From Mesorhizobium sp. B2-4-15 (GTDB taxonomy: Bacteria > Pseudomonadota > Alphaproteobacteria > Rhizobiales > Rhizobiaceae), in contig NZ_VFUZ01000012.1 of the NCBI RefSeq assembly GCF_006658505.1, forward strand, positions 1 through 64,000: DNA of 64,000 bases. Reading direction: 5' to 3'. The notes under the pieces are model-generated. The model was not told the origin of the DNA and did no database searches. It saw only the letters and a program-made list of their open reading frames with translations. The first letter of the stretch is position 1; each line of letters starts with the position of its first letter. Shown piece by piece: positions 9,079 to 17,369 of this stretch. Position numbers and translations under genes: made by a program.

Positions 9079-11577
9079 ATGCCCTCCAACCTCAAATCCT
9101 ACCGCGCCAAGCGCGAATTTTCCCGCACGCCGGAGCCAGCCGGCAGTCTCGCCGGGCCAACCGGCGGCAACCGCTTCGTCGTGCACAAGCACCACGCAAC
9201 CGCCGATCACTACGATCTGCGCCTGCAGGTCGGCGATGTGCTGAAGAGCTGGGCGGTGCCGCGCGGGCCTTCGCTCAATCCAGCCGACAAGAGGCTGGCG
9301 GTCGAGACCGAGGACCATCCGCTCGAATATATCGACTTCGAGGGCGTCATTCCCGAGGGCGAATATGGCGGCGGGCCGATGATCGTCTGGGACACCGGCA
9401 CATGGGCGCCGATGGACGATGTCGAGAAGAGCCTCAGGACCGGCGCCTTCAAGTTCCGGCTGGCCGGCGAAAAGCTCAATGGCGGCTGGATGCTGACCCG
9501 CCTGAAGCCCAAGGCCGGCGAGGATGAGAACAAGAAGAACTGGCTGCTGTTCAAGGAGCGCGACCTCGCTTCCGACACCAGGCTCGACATCCTCGAGGCG
9601 CGGCCGGAGAGCGTGAAATCCGGCCTGCGCATCGAGGAGCTGGTGGCGCCGCCGAAGCCGGCGGCGAAGTCCGCGCCGAAGCCGGGTTCGCTGAAGCCCG
9701 GCACGCTGCCGGGCGCGGTCAAGGCGCCGGCGCTCCGGCGCATCGAGCCGCAGCTGGCGACACAGGTGCCGAAGCCGCCGGGCGGCGAAAGCCTTGCCGA
9801 GAACACGAACGAGCTCTGGCTGCACGAAATCAAATTCGACGGCTACCGCACCATGGCGCATCTGTCCGACGGAGAGGTGCGGCTGATCACGCGTGGCGGC
9901 ATCGACTGGACGAAGCGCTATGGTGATCTCCCGCATGCCTTTGCCAGACTGCCTTGCCGCGAGGCGATCATCGATGGCGAGATCGTCGTGCTCGACGCCA
10001 AGGGCATTTCCCGTTTCGCGCTGCTGCAGGACGCGCTGGCCGAGGGCGCCGGCAGCAAGCTGCATTTTTATGCCTTCGACCTGCTGCATCTCGACGGTTG
10101 GGATTTGACGAAGGTGCCGCTCATCCGGCGCAAGGCGTTGCTGGTCGAACTGCTCACCGGCCTCGGCGCCAATTCCGCCATCCAGTTCTCCGATCATGTC
10201 GAAGGCTCGGGGCAGGGGCTCTATGACCAGGCTTCCGATCTGGGCCTCGAAGGGATCGTCTCCAAGCGCGCCACGGCCATCTACCAGAGCGGCCGCACCA
10301 AGAGCTGGACCAAGACCAAGGCGCTGAAGAACGGCGATTTCGTCATTGCGGGTTACACGACCTCGGAAGCGGCGGAAGGGCTGGCCGCGCTTGGCATGGC
10401 CGAGTGGGAGGATGGCGAACTGCATTATCGCGGCAAGGTCGGCACCGGCTTCGACGCCGAGACGGCGGCCGACCTGCTGGCCCGGCTGGAGCCGATCACC
10501 TCGGGCGCGACGGCGCCCGAGGGCGTGCCGCGCGAGATCATGCGCGAGATGCACTGGGTCAAGCCGCTGTTTTCGGCGCGCATTCACTACGCCAACCGCA
10601 CGGCGGACAATGCGTTGCGCCATGGCGTGTTTCGCGGCCTCAGGGATGTCGGCCTGTCGACGCCGGTCTCGGCCAAGCGCAAGCGGCTGATCTCGGAAGC
10701 CGACCTTGCCACCATCTGGGTGACCAATCCGGAGCGGCGGCTGTTCGGCAAGACCGGGCCAACCAAGCTTGATATCGCCGTCTACTACGCGCTGGTCGGC
10801 GACTTCATGCTGCCGCATATCCTTGGGCGGCCGGTGTCGCTGGTGCGCTGCCCGACCGGCCTGCCCAAGGACTGCTTCTTCCAGCGCCACGCCTTCACCG
10901 GCATGCCGCCCTCGGTGGTGACGTTCCAGGCGACCAATTCCGAGGGCGAGACCAAATCCTATCTCTCGGTCGAAGGGGTCAAGGGCTATCTGGCGCTGGC
11001 GCAGTTCGGCGTCGTCGAGTTCCACACTTGGGGCACCCACCGCGCCAGCCTCGACAAGCCCGACCAGATTGTCCTCGACCTCGATCCGGGCGAGGGCATT
11101 TCGTGGCGCGAGGTGGTCGAGGCCGCCGTGCACATCAAAAGCGAGCTGGAGGGGCTGGGGCTGGTGCCCTTTGCAAAAACCTCCGGCGGCAGCGGCATCC
11201 ACATCACCGTGCCGGTGACGCAAAAGCAGAACTGGAAGAAGCTGCACCAGGCGACCAGCGCGATATCAACGCATCTGGCGGCGACCGCGCCGGACACTTT
11301 CACCACCACCATGGGCAAGGACAACCGCAAGAAGCGCATCTTCATCGACTATCACCGCAACGCGCGCGGCCACACCTCCGCCGCGCCCTATTCGCTGCGC
11401 GCCCGCACCAATCTGCCGGCCTCGACACCAGTGAGCTGGGCGGACCTCGAAGCGATCGACGCGCCGCAGGACCTGAACTATTCGTCGCTGCCGGGCTTGC
11501 TGGAGACGTCGGGGGATCCCTGGGCGGAGATCGACGGGTTCGCCAGGGATTTGCCGACCCACCTTTCGTCATCCTAG
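9079..11577 (+). CDS. ligD: Multifunctional NHEJ DNA ligase D
   Basis: 832 residues, the usual size for three-domain LigD. In order: a phosphoesterase domain (about residues 25-170, with RFVVHKHHATADHYDLRLQ and PEGEYGGG), an ATP-dependent ligase (about 235-530, adenylated Lys252 in EIKFDGYR) and a primase-type polymerase domain (about 560-820, metal-binding pair Asp667/Asp669 in DLDPG). It repairs double-strand breaks with Ku, encoded 1.1 kb downstream on the same strand. The last residues SSS and the stop TAG are supplied by a family A repeat that begins at 11568, so the original C-terminus may have been slightly different. The gap to ku is unusually rich in repeats. Confidence 0.96.
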   Translation: MPSNLKSYRAKREFSRTPEPAGSLAGPTGGNRFVVHKHHATADHYDLRLQVGDVLKSWAVPRGPSLNPADKRLAVETEDHPLEYIDFEGVIPEGEYGGGPMIVWDTGTWAPMDDVEKSLRTGAFKFRLAGEKLNGGWMLTRLKPKAGEDENKKNWLLFKERDLASDTRLDILEARPESVKSGLRIEELVAPPKPAAKSAPKPGSLKPGTLPGAVKAPALRRIEPQLATQVPKPPGGESLAENTNELWLHEIKFDGYRTMAHLSDGEVRLITRGGIDWTKRYGDLPHAFARLPCREAIIDGEIVVLDAKGISRFALLQDALAEGAGSKLHFYAFDLLHLDGWDLTKVPLIRRKALLVELLTGLGANSAIQFSDHVEGSGQGLYDQASDLGLEGIVSKRATAIYQSGRTKSWTKTKALKNGDFVIAGYTTSEAAEGLAALGMAEWEDGELHYRGKVGTGFDAETAADLLARLEPITSGATAPEGVPREIMREMHWVKPLFSARIHYANRTADNALRHGVFRGLRDVGLSTPVSAKRKRLISEADLATIWVTNPERRLFGKTGPTKLDIAVYYALVGDFMLPHILGRPVSLVRCPTGLPKDCFFQRHAFTGMPPSVVTFQATNSEGETKSYLSVEGVKGYLALAQFGVVEFHTWGTHRASLDKPDQIVLDLDPGEGISWREVVEAAVHIKSELEGLGLVPFAKTSGGSGIHITVPVTQKQNWKKLHQATSAISTHLAATAPDTFTTTMGKDNRKKRIFIDYHRNARGHTSAAPYSLRARTNLPASTPVSWADLEAIDAPQDLNYSSLPGLLETSGDPWAEIDGFARDLPTHLSSS

Positions 11578-11630
11578 GACGAAGCAAGGAGCGAAGCGAC
11601 GCGCGCAGACCCTAGGATCCATGCCGTGAC
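11568..11630. repeat. Palindromic repeat family A, overlapping the ligD stop codon
   Basis: A unit of the form GTCATCCTAGG...CCTAGGATCCATGCCGTGAC. The TAG inside CCTAGG is the ligD stop codon. The same unit provides the stop of the hydrolase gene at 15564. Confidence 0.85.
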
Positions 11631-11693
11631 GTTGGCCGCAGAATACCACCGGCCTGAATGTCCACCGGCAATAACATCAAGTAGGGTCGCCTC

Positions 11694-11981
11694 ATGGCCG
11701 GCTACGTTTACATGACCGCGAGCCAGAAGCGTGGCACGATCTACATCGGTGTGACCAACGATCTTGGCCGTCGAATGCCTGAGCACAAGTCCGGCCAGGG
11801 TTCGCGCTTTACCAGCCAATACGGCGTGCAAAGACTGGTCTGGTACGAAGAGTATTTCGATATCACCGATGCCATCCAGCGCGAGAAGTCTCTGAAACGC
11901 TGGCCTCGCCAATGGAAGATCGAGCTGATCGAGAAGGGCAATCCGGATTGGTTCGAACTCTTTCGCGGAACTGGGTGGTGA
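11694..11981 (+). CDS. Small GIY-YIG nuclease family protein
   Basis: 95 residues, essentially only the GIY-YIG fold: YVYM at residues 4-7, TIYIGVT at 15-21, LGRR with the expected catalytic Arg, and a conserved Glu in the REKSLKRW segment around 66. Family members cut DNA, but the small stand-alone rhizobial and caulobacterial versions have no assigned role that I know. There is no clear ribosome-binding site. The gene is wedged between a family A repeat (11568) and a full inverted pair of the same repeat (11992), inside the ligD-ku interval. That position hints at a link with the repeats rather than with end joining. Confidence 0.88.
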   Translation: MAGYVYMTASQKRGTIYIGVTNDLGRRMPEHKSGQGSRFTSQYGVQRLVWYEEYFDITDAIQREKSLKRWPRQWKIELIEKGNPDWFELFRGTGW

Positions 11982-11991
11982 CGTGGGCATT

Positions 11992-12155
11992 CCCTTCGTC
12001 ATCCTCGGGCTTGACCGAGGATCCATGCCGTGACCGTGCTCGTGGAACCGACGGCTGCAGATTCTGCGCTGTCGCGGTGGTTCTGATGTCCCGGCATGGA
12101 TCCTAGGGTCTGCGCGCGTCGCTTCGCTCCTTGCTCCGCCCTAGGATGACGAAGG
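11992..12155. repeat. Paired palindromic repeat family A (inverted pair)
   Basis: The left arm CCTTCGTCATCCTCGGGC...GAGGATCCATGCCGTGAC is mirrored by a right arm CGGCATGGATCCTAGGG...CCTAGGATGACGAAGG. Each arm is itself a palindrome. One arm has the short stem (CCTCGGGC/CCGAGG) and the other the long stem with the AGCAAGGAGCGAAGCGAC core. Confidence 0.85.
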
Positions 12156-12226
12156 AATGGGGCGCTTTGCTTCTATCGTGCACGGTATCGACAACGGTGT
12201 GGGTAGCGCGCCTGAAGCCCCTCCGA

Positions 12227-12408
12227 TCGTCATCCTCGGGCTTGACCCGAGGATCCATGCCGTGTCAGTCGGCGGGGAGCGCGGCGGTGCGGAATTCCCG
12301 CAGCACCAGCACGGCACCCGAACCGTGGCAACGCTTCCAGGTTACGGCATGGATCCTAAGGTCCGCGCGTGTCGCTTCGCTCCTTGCTCCGCGCCAGGAT
12401 GACGAAGC
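12227..12408. repeat. Paired palindromic repeat family A (second inverted pair)
   Basis: The same two-arm arrangement as the pair at 11992: GTCATCCTCGGGC...GGATCCATGCCGTG on the left and GGCATGGATCCTAAGG...CCAGGATGACGAAG on the right, with a few substitutions. The spacer differs from that of the first pair. Confidence 0.8.
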
Positions 12409-12587
12409 CTTGAGGCATTCGGCTGATCGCAAGCCCCCCCGCCATCGACGCTTCTTACAATTTGAATTATTCTCTGCCTCCGACCCCTCCGGCGGGCTAA
12501 AACATTTCGTCAGGATTTGCCGGTAAAGTGCGGGGTCGGTGTAGGATTTGCGCAGCCTTGATCGTCCTTCGGACGAACAGCGCTGCT

Positions 12588-12639
12588 TAGAGCATGGTTC
12601 CAAAAAGTGGGAACCGGTTTTTGGGACAAGACCATGCTC
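12588..12639. repeat. Palindromic repeat family E, upstream of ku
   Basis: An imperfect palindrome AGAGCATGGTTCC...GGAACCGG...GACCATGCTC, a form I know as common between genes in rhizobia. It ends about 40 bp before the ku start and may affect that transcript. It contains GGAAC, but without a matching -10 on the plus strand. Confidence 0.7.
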
Positions 12640-12677
12640 CAACAGATTGTCAGTGCATGGCCGCGTAGGAGTGTATC

Positions 12678-13583
12678 ATGGCGCCCAGGGCAAGTTGGAA
12701 AGGTTACCTCAAACTCAGTCTGGTCAGCTGTCCAGTGCGGCTCTATCCCGCCACCAGCGCCAGCGAACGCATCTCGTTCAACCAGCTGCACAAGAAGACC
12801 CACAACCGCATCAACATGAAGCCGGTCGACCCGGAACTGGGGCTTGTCGAGCGCTCGGACCTGGTCAAGGGCTATGAGTACGAGGACAAGCAGTACATCA
12901 TCATCGATGATGCCGACCTCGACGCGGTGCGCATCGAATCCAACCACACGATGAACATTGAGGCCTTCGTCGACGAAAGCGAGGTCGACGTCATCTACCA
13001 GGACGCGCCCTATTACCTGGCCCCGGATGGCGCGATGGCGGAGGAGACCTTCGCGGTGCTGCGCGAGGCGATGCGTAAATCCGGCAAGCTGGCGATCGCC
13101 CGGCTGGTGCTGTCCAGCCGCGAGCGGGTGGTGACGATCGGTCCGCGCGAGAACGGCATGTTCGTGTGCACGTTGAGGAACCCGAACGAAGTTCGCGGCA
13201 CGGCTGAGTATTTCGGCAATATTCCCGCCGGCAAGCCCGACCCGGAAATGCTTGAATTGGCCGAAGCGCTGATCAAGCAGAAGGAAACCACCTTCGACCC
13301 GAAGAACTACGAGGACCGCTACGAGATCGCGCTGATGTCGATGATCCGCGAGAAACTCAAGGGCCACAAGCCGATCATCGCGGCCGCGCCCGAGCGCGGC
13401 AACGTCATCAACCTGATGGATGCGCTGAAGGCGAGCCTGTCGCAGTCGAAGCCACCGGCCAAGTCGAAGAGCAAGGCCGAGGAGGCGCCCGCCAAGCCCG
13501 CCAAGAAGGCGGCAGCGGGCGGTGCGCCTGAAAATCCGCTGAAGGCCAATCTGCTGAAGGCGGTCGGCAAGAGCAAGAAATGA
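12678..13583 (+). CDS. ku: Ku protein of bacterial non-homologous end joining
   Basis: 301 residues. The N-terminal APRASWKGYLKLSLVSCPVRLYP is the bacterial Ku hallmark, followed by ISFNQLHKK and the Ku core (about residues 10-250). The C-terminal tail (about 255-301) is Lys/Ala/Pro-rich, as in many Ku proteins that bind DNA ends and recruit LigD. The ATG at 12678 overlaps nothing upstream. The stop overlaps the start of a BRCT/TPR gene by 4 bp (ATGA), so the two are translationally coupled. LigD lies 1.1 kb upstream, completing a two-component NHEJ system. Confidence 0.96.
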   Translation: MAPRASWKGYLKLSLVSCPVRLYPATSASERISFNQLHKKTHNRINMKPVDPELGLVERSDLVKGYEYEDKQYIIIDDADLDAVRIESNHTMNIEAFVDESEVDVIYQDAPYYLAPDGAMAEETFAVLREAMRKSGKLAIARLVLSSRERVVTIGPRENGMFVCTLRNPNEVRGTAEYFGNIPAGKPDPEMLELAEALIKQKETTFDPKNYEDRYEIALMSMIREKLKGHKPIIAAAPERGNVINLMDALKASLSQSKPPAKSKSKAEEAPAKPAKKAAAGGAPENPLKANLLKAVGKSKK

Positions 13584-14707
13584 CGGCACGAGCCGTCTTG
13601 GTCCCGGGCGCCGTCTTCGGCACGATCGGCGCGCTGGCGGCGTTTCCGCTGCGGCTCGCCGCGCGCGAGGTCGAGCGCCAGCACGGCCAGCTCCGGCGCG
13701 GCATCACCAGACGCACCACTCATATCGTGTTCGGCCGGACTTTGCTTGCCAAGGCAGGGCTGACCCGGAACGGCGATGCCGGGATCGAGCGCCGCATCGC
13801 CGCCGAGCAGGCGGCCGGGCGCACGCTGATCAGCGAGAACGGCTTTTTGCGCCTGCTCGGGCTGATGAAGGCGCCGGAAGCTTCGTCCCTGTCCAGGCAA
13901 TCGCTGATCGAGCAATCGCGGCTATCCGGCGCCGACCTTGATCTTTTGTCACTGTTCGATGCCTTCGAACACGACGCGGAACCCTATTCCTTCCGCGACC
14001 TGATCCTGGCGCGCAAATATGCCGGGCTGGTCGCCGGCGGGGCGACGTGGGTCGCCATCGCGCGCTCCGTCCACCGCTCCGGCCCGGTCGCCTCGCTCAC
14101 GGCGAAGTCGCTCAATGTCGGTTCGCAGCATGGCCGGCCGGACGCGATCTATCTCGAAGGCGGCCAGAGCGAGCTCGACGGCCAGTTGCTGTTCGATCTG
14201 GGTGCGGCCGCGCAAGGCGACGACACGCTGGAAGAGCTGTTCAGCGACGCCGAAGCGGCGGAGGAGGGCGGCGACCATGACGGGGCCGCCGCGCTCTACC
14301 AGCGCTGCCTCGCCATCGATCCCAGCGATGCGATCGCCGCCTTCAACCGCGCCAACTGCCTGCGCGCCGGCGGCCACGCGCGGGAAGCCGCGCACGACTA
14401 TGCCCGCGCGATCAAACTCGACCCGGCCTTCGTCGAAGCCTGGTTTAACCTTGCCGGGCTGATGAGCAAGCAGGGCCGCGACGCCTCGGCGCGAAGGCAC
14501 TTGCAGAAAGCGATCGCGCTGGACAGGAATTATGCCGATCCGGTGTTCAATCTGGCTCGGCTGGAGTTCGACGCCGGCAATCTGGTTGAGGCACGGCGGC
14601 TGTGGGGGCGGTATCTGGAACTAGACTCCGAGTCCGAATGGGCTGGCGTGGCCACCAGGGGCGTGCAGTTCGTGGACATGCAACTGGCGCAGAAGTCGGC
14701 GGGGTGA
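13580..14707 (+). CDS. BRCT / MerR-like / TPR protein coupled to ku
   Basis: 375 residues in three parts. Residues about 5-95 look like a BRCT domain (RRGITRRTTHIVFGRTLL, later ISENGFLRLLGL). Residues about 133-170 (YSFRDLILARKYAGLV...VAIARSVHR) resemble a MerR-type winged helix, and SELDGQLLFDLG follows. Residues about 225-360 form four TPR-like helix pairs (ALYQRCLAIDPSDAIAAFNR and onward). BRCT domains tether repair factors in eukaryotic end joining, so a BRCT protein overlapping ku by 4 bp is suggestive of an accessory factor. No enzymatic motif is visible. The domain calls are by eye. The coupling to ku is seen directly. Confidence 0.75.
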   Translation: MTARAVLVPGAVFGTIGALAAFPLRLAAREVERQHGQLRRGITRRTTHIVFGRTLLAKAGLTRNGDAGIERRIAAEQAAGRTLISENGFLRLLGLMKAPEASSLSRQSLIEQSRLSGADLDLLSLFDAFEHDAEPYSFRDLILARKYAGLVAGGATWVAIARSVHRSGPVASLTAKSLNVGSQHGRPDAIYLEGGQSELDGQLLFDLGAAAQGDDTLEELFSDAEAAEEGGDHDGAAALYQRCLAIDPSDAIAAFNRANCLRAGGHAREAAHDYARAIKLDPAFVEAWFNLAGLMSKQGRDASARRHLQKAIALDRNYADPVFNLARLEFDAGNLVEARRLWGRYLELDSESEWAGVATRGVQFVDMQLAQKSAG

Positions 14708-14726
14708 GGGCGCCGACGCTGGTCTT

Positions 14727-14876
14727 CCCTTCTCCCCTTGTGGGAGAAGGTGGATTGGCGCGCAGCGCCAAGACGGATGAGGGGTGTTGGAAGGAATGAG
14801 GCGTTGGTGCTTTCTAGAGCACCCCTCATCCGACCTCGCTTCGCGAGGCCACCTTCTCCCACAAGGGGAGAAGGGG
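14727..14876. repeat. Paired palindromic repeat family C (copy 1)
   Basis: The outer arms CCCTTCTCCCCTTGTGGGAG and its complement enclose two half-units, each ending in ATGAGGGGTG or its complement. Inner stems differ between the halves (GGCGCGCAGCGCC versus CCTCGCTTCGCGAGG). Full copies recur at 23443 and 27315. Confidence 0.85.
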
Positions 14877-14892
14877 TCACCAACGCCGAGCC

Positions 14893-15564
14893 ATGGAGCT
14901 CCATGTCATGACCACCAGCTTTCTCTTCGACGGCGACGACACCGCGCCCGTCACCATCCTGCTCGCGCATGGTGCTGGGGCGTCGATGGATTCGCCCTCG
15001 ATGACCGCCACCGCCAAGGCGCTGGCCGTCGCGGGGTTCCAGGTCGCGCGCTTCGAGTTCCACTATATGGCGGCGCGCCGCTACGGCCACCGCAAGCCGC
15101 CGCCGCGCGCCGAGACGGTGAACCCGGAATACATCAAGGCGATCGCCGATCTGAGGGCCAGGGGCGTGAGCGGGAAGCTGATCATCGGCGGCAAGTCGAT
15201 GGGCGGGCGCGTCGCCTCCATGGTCGCCGACGAGATGTTTTCCAAGGGCGAGATCGCCGGGCTGGTGTGCCTGGGCTATCCCTTCCACCCGCCGGGAAAG
15301 CTGGAGCAGCTGCGGACAAAACATCTCGCCGGGCTGAGGACGCCGACGCTGATTTTTCAAGGCACGCGCGACGAGTTCGGCACCAAGGACGAGGTGGCGG
15401 GTTATGGGCTGTCCGATGCGATCGAGGTGATCTGGCTGGAAGACGGCGACCACGACCTCAAGCCGCGCAAGGCGATCTCCGGCTTTTCGACCGCCGATCA
15501 TCTCAAGACGGTGGCGGAGACGGTGAAGGTATGGGTGGCACGACAATCAGTGTCGTCATCCTAG
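14893..15564 (+). CDS. Alpha/beta hydrolase, KANL3/Tex30-like family
   Basis: 223 residues from ATG 14893. An internal ATG at 14908 is an equally good start. The fold is indicated by LLAHGAGASMDSP (oxyanion region), the nucleophile elbow GGKSMGGR with Ser102, and a late DGDHDLKP with the likely catalytic His. These small dienelactone-hydrolase-like proteins have no firmly assigned substrate. The final SVSSS and the TAG stop come from a family A repeat beginning at 15554, the same ending seen in LigD. It lies in the repair block but there is no evidence that it takes part in repair. Confidence 0.82.
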   Translation: MELHVMTTSFLFDGDDTAPVTILLAHGAGASMDSPSMTATAKALAVAGFQVARFEFHYMAARRYGHRKPPPRAETVNPEYIKAIADLRARGVSGKLIIGGKSMGGRVASMVADEMFSKGEIAGLVCLGYPFHPPGKLEQLRTKHLAGLRTPTLIFQGTRDEFGTKDEVAGYGLSDAIEVIWLEDGDHDLKPRKAISGFSTADHLKTVAETVKVWVARQSVSSS

Positions 15565-15712
15565 GGCGGAGCAAGGAGCGAAGCGACGCGCGCAGACCCT
15601 AGGATCCATGCCGTGACGATAAGGCGATGCAACGGTTCGGAATTCTGCCCCGCCGCGTTCCACCGTGAGGGTCACGGCATGGATCCTCGGGTCAAGCCCG
15701 AGGATGACGAAG
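15554..15712. repeat. Paired palindromic repeat family A (third pair)
   Basis: The left unit CGTCATCCTAGGGCGGAGCA...CCTAGGATCCATGCCGTGAC is mirrored by GTCACGGCATGGATCCTCGGG...CCCGAGGATGACGAAG. The stop codon of the upstream hydrolase lies in the left unit and the exonuclease III start is 23 bp beyond the right unit. Confidence 0.85.
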
Positions 15713-15737
15713 CGAGGGTCGCCTTCGGTATTCAAAA

Positions 15738-16508
15738 ATGAAACTCGCCACCTTCAACATCAACAACATCAACAGCCGGCTCGAAAACCTGCTGGCGTGG
15801 CTGGCGGCCGCAAGACCCGATGTCGTGTGCCTGCAGGAACTCAAGGCGCGCGACACGCAGTTTCCGCTGACCAGGCTCGCCGCCGCCGGCTATGGCGCGG
15901 TGTGGAAGGGGGAGCCGACCTGGAACGGCGTCGCCATACTCGCGCGAGGATCCGAACCCGTCCTGACCCGCGACGCGCTGCCCGGCGACGATGCCGACCG
16001 GCAGAGCCGCTACATCGAAGCGGCGGTGGACGGCATCGTCGTCGCCTGCCTTTATGCGCCGAACGGCAATCCGCAGCCGGGGCCGAAATTCACCTACAAG
16101 CTTGCCTGGCACGCGCGCCTGGAAGCCCATGCCGAACAGCTGCTCGACACCGGCCTGCCGGTGGTGCTGGCGGGCGATTTCAACATCGTGCCCGAGCCGC
16201 GCGATATCTACGCCACCCGCTCCTATGACGACAACGCGCTGGTGCAGCCGGAAAGCCGCGCCGCCTTCGCCGCCCTGCTCGAACAGGGCTGGACGGATGC
16301 GCTGCGCAAGAAGCATCCGAAGGAAACGCTCTACACCTTCTGGGATTACCGGCGGAACCGCTGGCCGCGCGATGCGGGCCTGCGGCTCGACCACATCCTT
16401 TTGTCGAAGACGCTCGCCCGCCGGCTGAAAGGGGCGGGCATCGACCGCGATGTGCGCGGCGAGGACGGCGCCAGTGACCATGCGCCGGTGTGGGTGGAGC
16501 TGAAGTAA
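15738..16508 (+). CDS. xthA: Exodeoxyribonuclease III / AP endonuclease
   Basis: 256 residues, normal length. Family motifs are all present: ATFNINNIN at the N-terminus, LQELKARD with the metal-binding Glu34, the LAGDFNIVPEPRDIY loop, RNRWPRDAGLRLDHIL, and the terminal GASDHAPVWVEL with the catalytic Asp-His. It cleaves abasic sites and resects 3' ends in base-excision repair. It extends the DNA-repair theme of this block, but a repeat pair separates it from the ku operon, so it is probably transcribed on its own. Confidence 0.94.
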   Translation: MKLATFNINNINSRLENLLAWLAAARPDVVCLQELKARDTQFPLTRLAAAGYGAVWKGEPTWNGVAILARGSEPVLTRDALPGDDADRQSRYIEAAVDGIVVACLYAPNGNPQPGPKFTYKLAWHARLEAHAEQLLDTGLPVVLAGDFNIVPEPRDIYATRSYDDNALVQPESRAAFAALLEQGWTDALRKKHPKETLYTFWDYRRNRWPRDAGLRLDHILLSKTLARRLKGAGIDRDVRGEDGASDHAPVWVELK

Positions 16509-16979
16509 TCAGCCGACGTCGTCGGCCAGCGCCGTGATCCGCTCGCCCGGCGCCTACCGCTTCGCGGTTTCGACCCCGCAGGGCGGGCGCTCGCCGGCGC
16601 CAACGCGACGCAACCGCAGGATTTCCGGCTGGCGCCCGGCTCGCCCGCCGGGCTGGTGTCACAGGACCTGCCACGGCCGGTCGGCCTGGCGCCGGCGCCC
16701 GGCCTGGCCGGCGGGCTGGCCGACGCCACGCATGAGAAGCTGTATGGCGCCGGACGCCATGGCTGACGCGGGCGGGGGGGCGCACGTTGGGGTATGCTGG
16801 GCGCCCGCGTCAACCAGGGCGGCTCGTACCGCCGCAACGACACCATTGCACATTGCCTTATGTTTGAAACTTCCGCGAAAGCGGAATAGGCAGGAACGGC
16901 AGCGCGGCGTCGCCGGTGCGCAACCGATGGCAGGCAGGAAAAGTGGCCCGGCGGCCAGATGCCGCCTGCCGCGCTTTCA
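16509..16979. other. Possible gene remnant downstream of xthA
   Basis: No intact gene. In the frame of xthA, after its TAA, about 85 codons read through without interruption to a TGA at about 16763 (ending with THEKLYGAGRHG). Then a 31-codon stretch (16797-16892) ends at a TAG. Neither has a start with a ribosome-binding site. GC skew and codon pattern look gene-like, so this may be a decayed gene. I cannot identify it. Confidence 0.3.
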
Positions 16980-17186
16980 TCAGTTTTTCGCCGCGCGATC
17001 GGCCGTCTGCACCGATCGGGCCGGCACGGAGGAGAGCGCATGCTGATTGGACGGCTGTTCGCCGAGATAGAGCGCGCCGCCCAGGACGAGGAAAACGATG
17101 CCGACCACCACCAGCCCGACCGTCAGCACGGCAACCGCCGTGCCCGGACCGTGACCTGTCTTGATGATGATGGATCGATGGGACAT
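16980..17186 (-). CDS. Small single-span membrane protein under a stress promoter
   Basis: 68 residues from the ATG at 17186, preceded by GGAGGAAGTG. Longer upstream starts lack a ribosome-binding site and would run through the promoter. There is one strong transmembrane helix (about residues 15-41, AVAVLTVGLVVVGIVFLVLG), then a short polar tail. I know no family name. A perfect GGAAC-N16-CGTT element lies 42 bp upstream on the same strand, so expression under general stress control is expected. Confidence 0.75.
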   Translation of the reverse strand: MSHRSIIIKTGHGPGTAVAVLTVGLVVVGIVFLVLGGALYLGEQPSNQHALSSVPARSVQTADRAAKN

Positions 17187-17227
17187 CACTTCCTCCCGGG
17201 GATGAGCCCGGTTTGCAGACCCTTGCA

Positions 17228-17252
17228 AACGGCGGCAGGGGCCGGATGTTCC
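17228..17252 (-). promoter_or_regulatory. EcfG/RpoE2-type promoter, exact match
   Basis: Read on the minus strand: GGAAC, 16 bp, CGTT. The predicted transcription start near 17222 gives a leader of about 36 nt to the small membrane-protein gene, containing its GGAGGA site. Confidence 0.75.
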
Positions 17253-17369
17253 CGGAGGAGGGGCCCTCATCGGCCCTTTGCGTTTTCTTCTAAGACTAAG
17301 GTCTTGGGTGACGCACGCAAAGGTCCGAGGGGGCCTGTTCGGTTCCGGCAATGTCCATTGGACGTTCCG

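Noticed and set aside
9043..11247. Long minus-strand open frame of over 700 codons antisense to ligD
   Set aside because: It mirrors the GC-rich third-codon pattern of ligD. Its product is low-complexity and matches no family, while the plus-strand frame has all LigD motifs.
12588..12639. GGAAC within the family E repeat upstream of ku as a stress promoter
   Set aside because: No CGTT or TT at the right spacing on the plus strand. On the minus strand GGAAC-N17-TGTT exists but no minus-strand gene follows.
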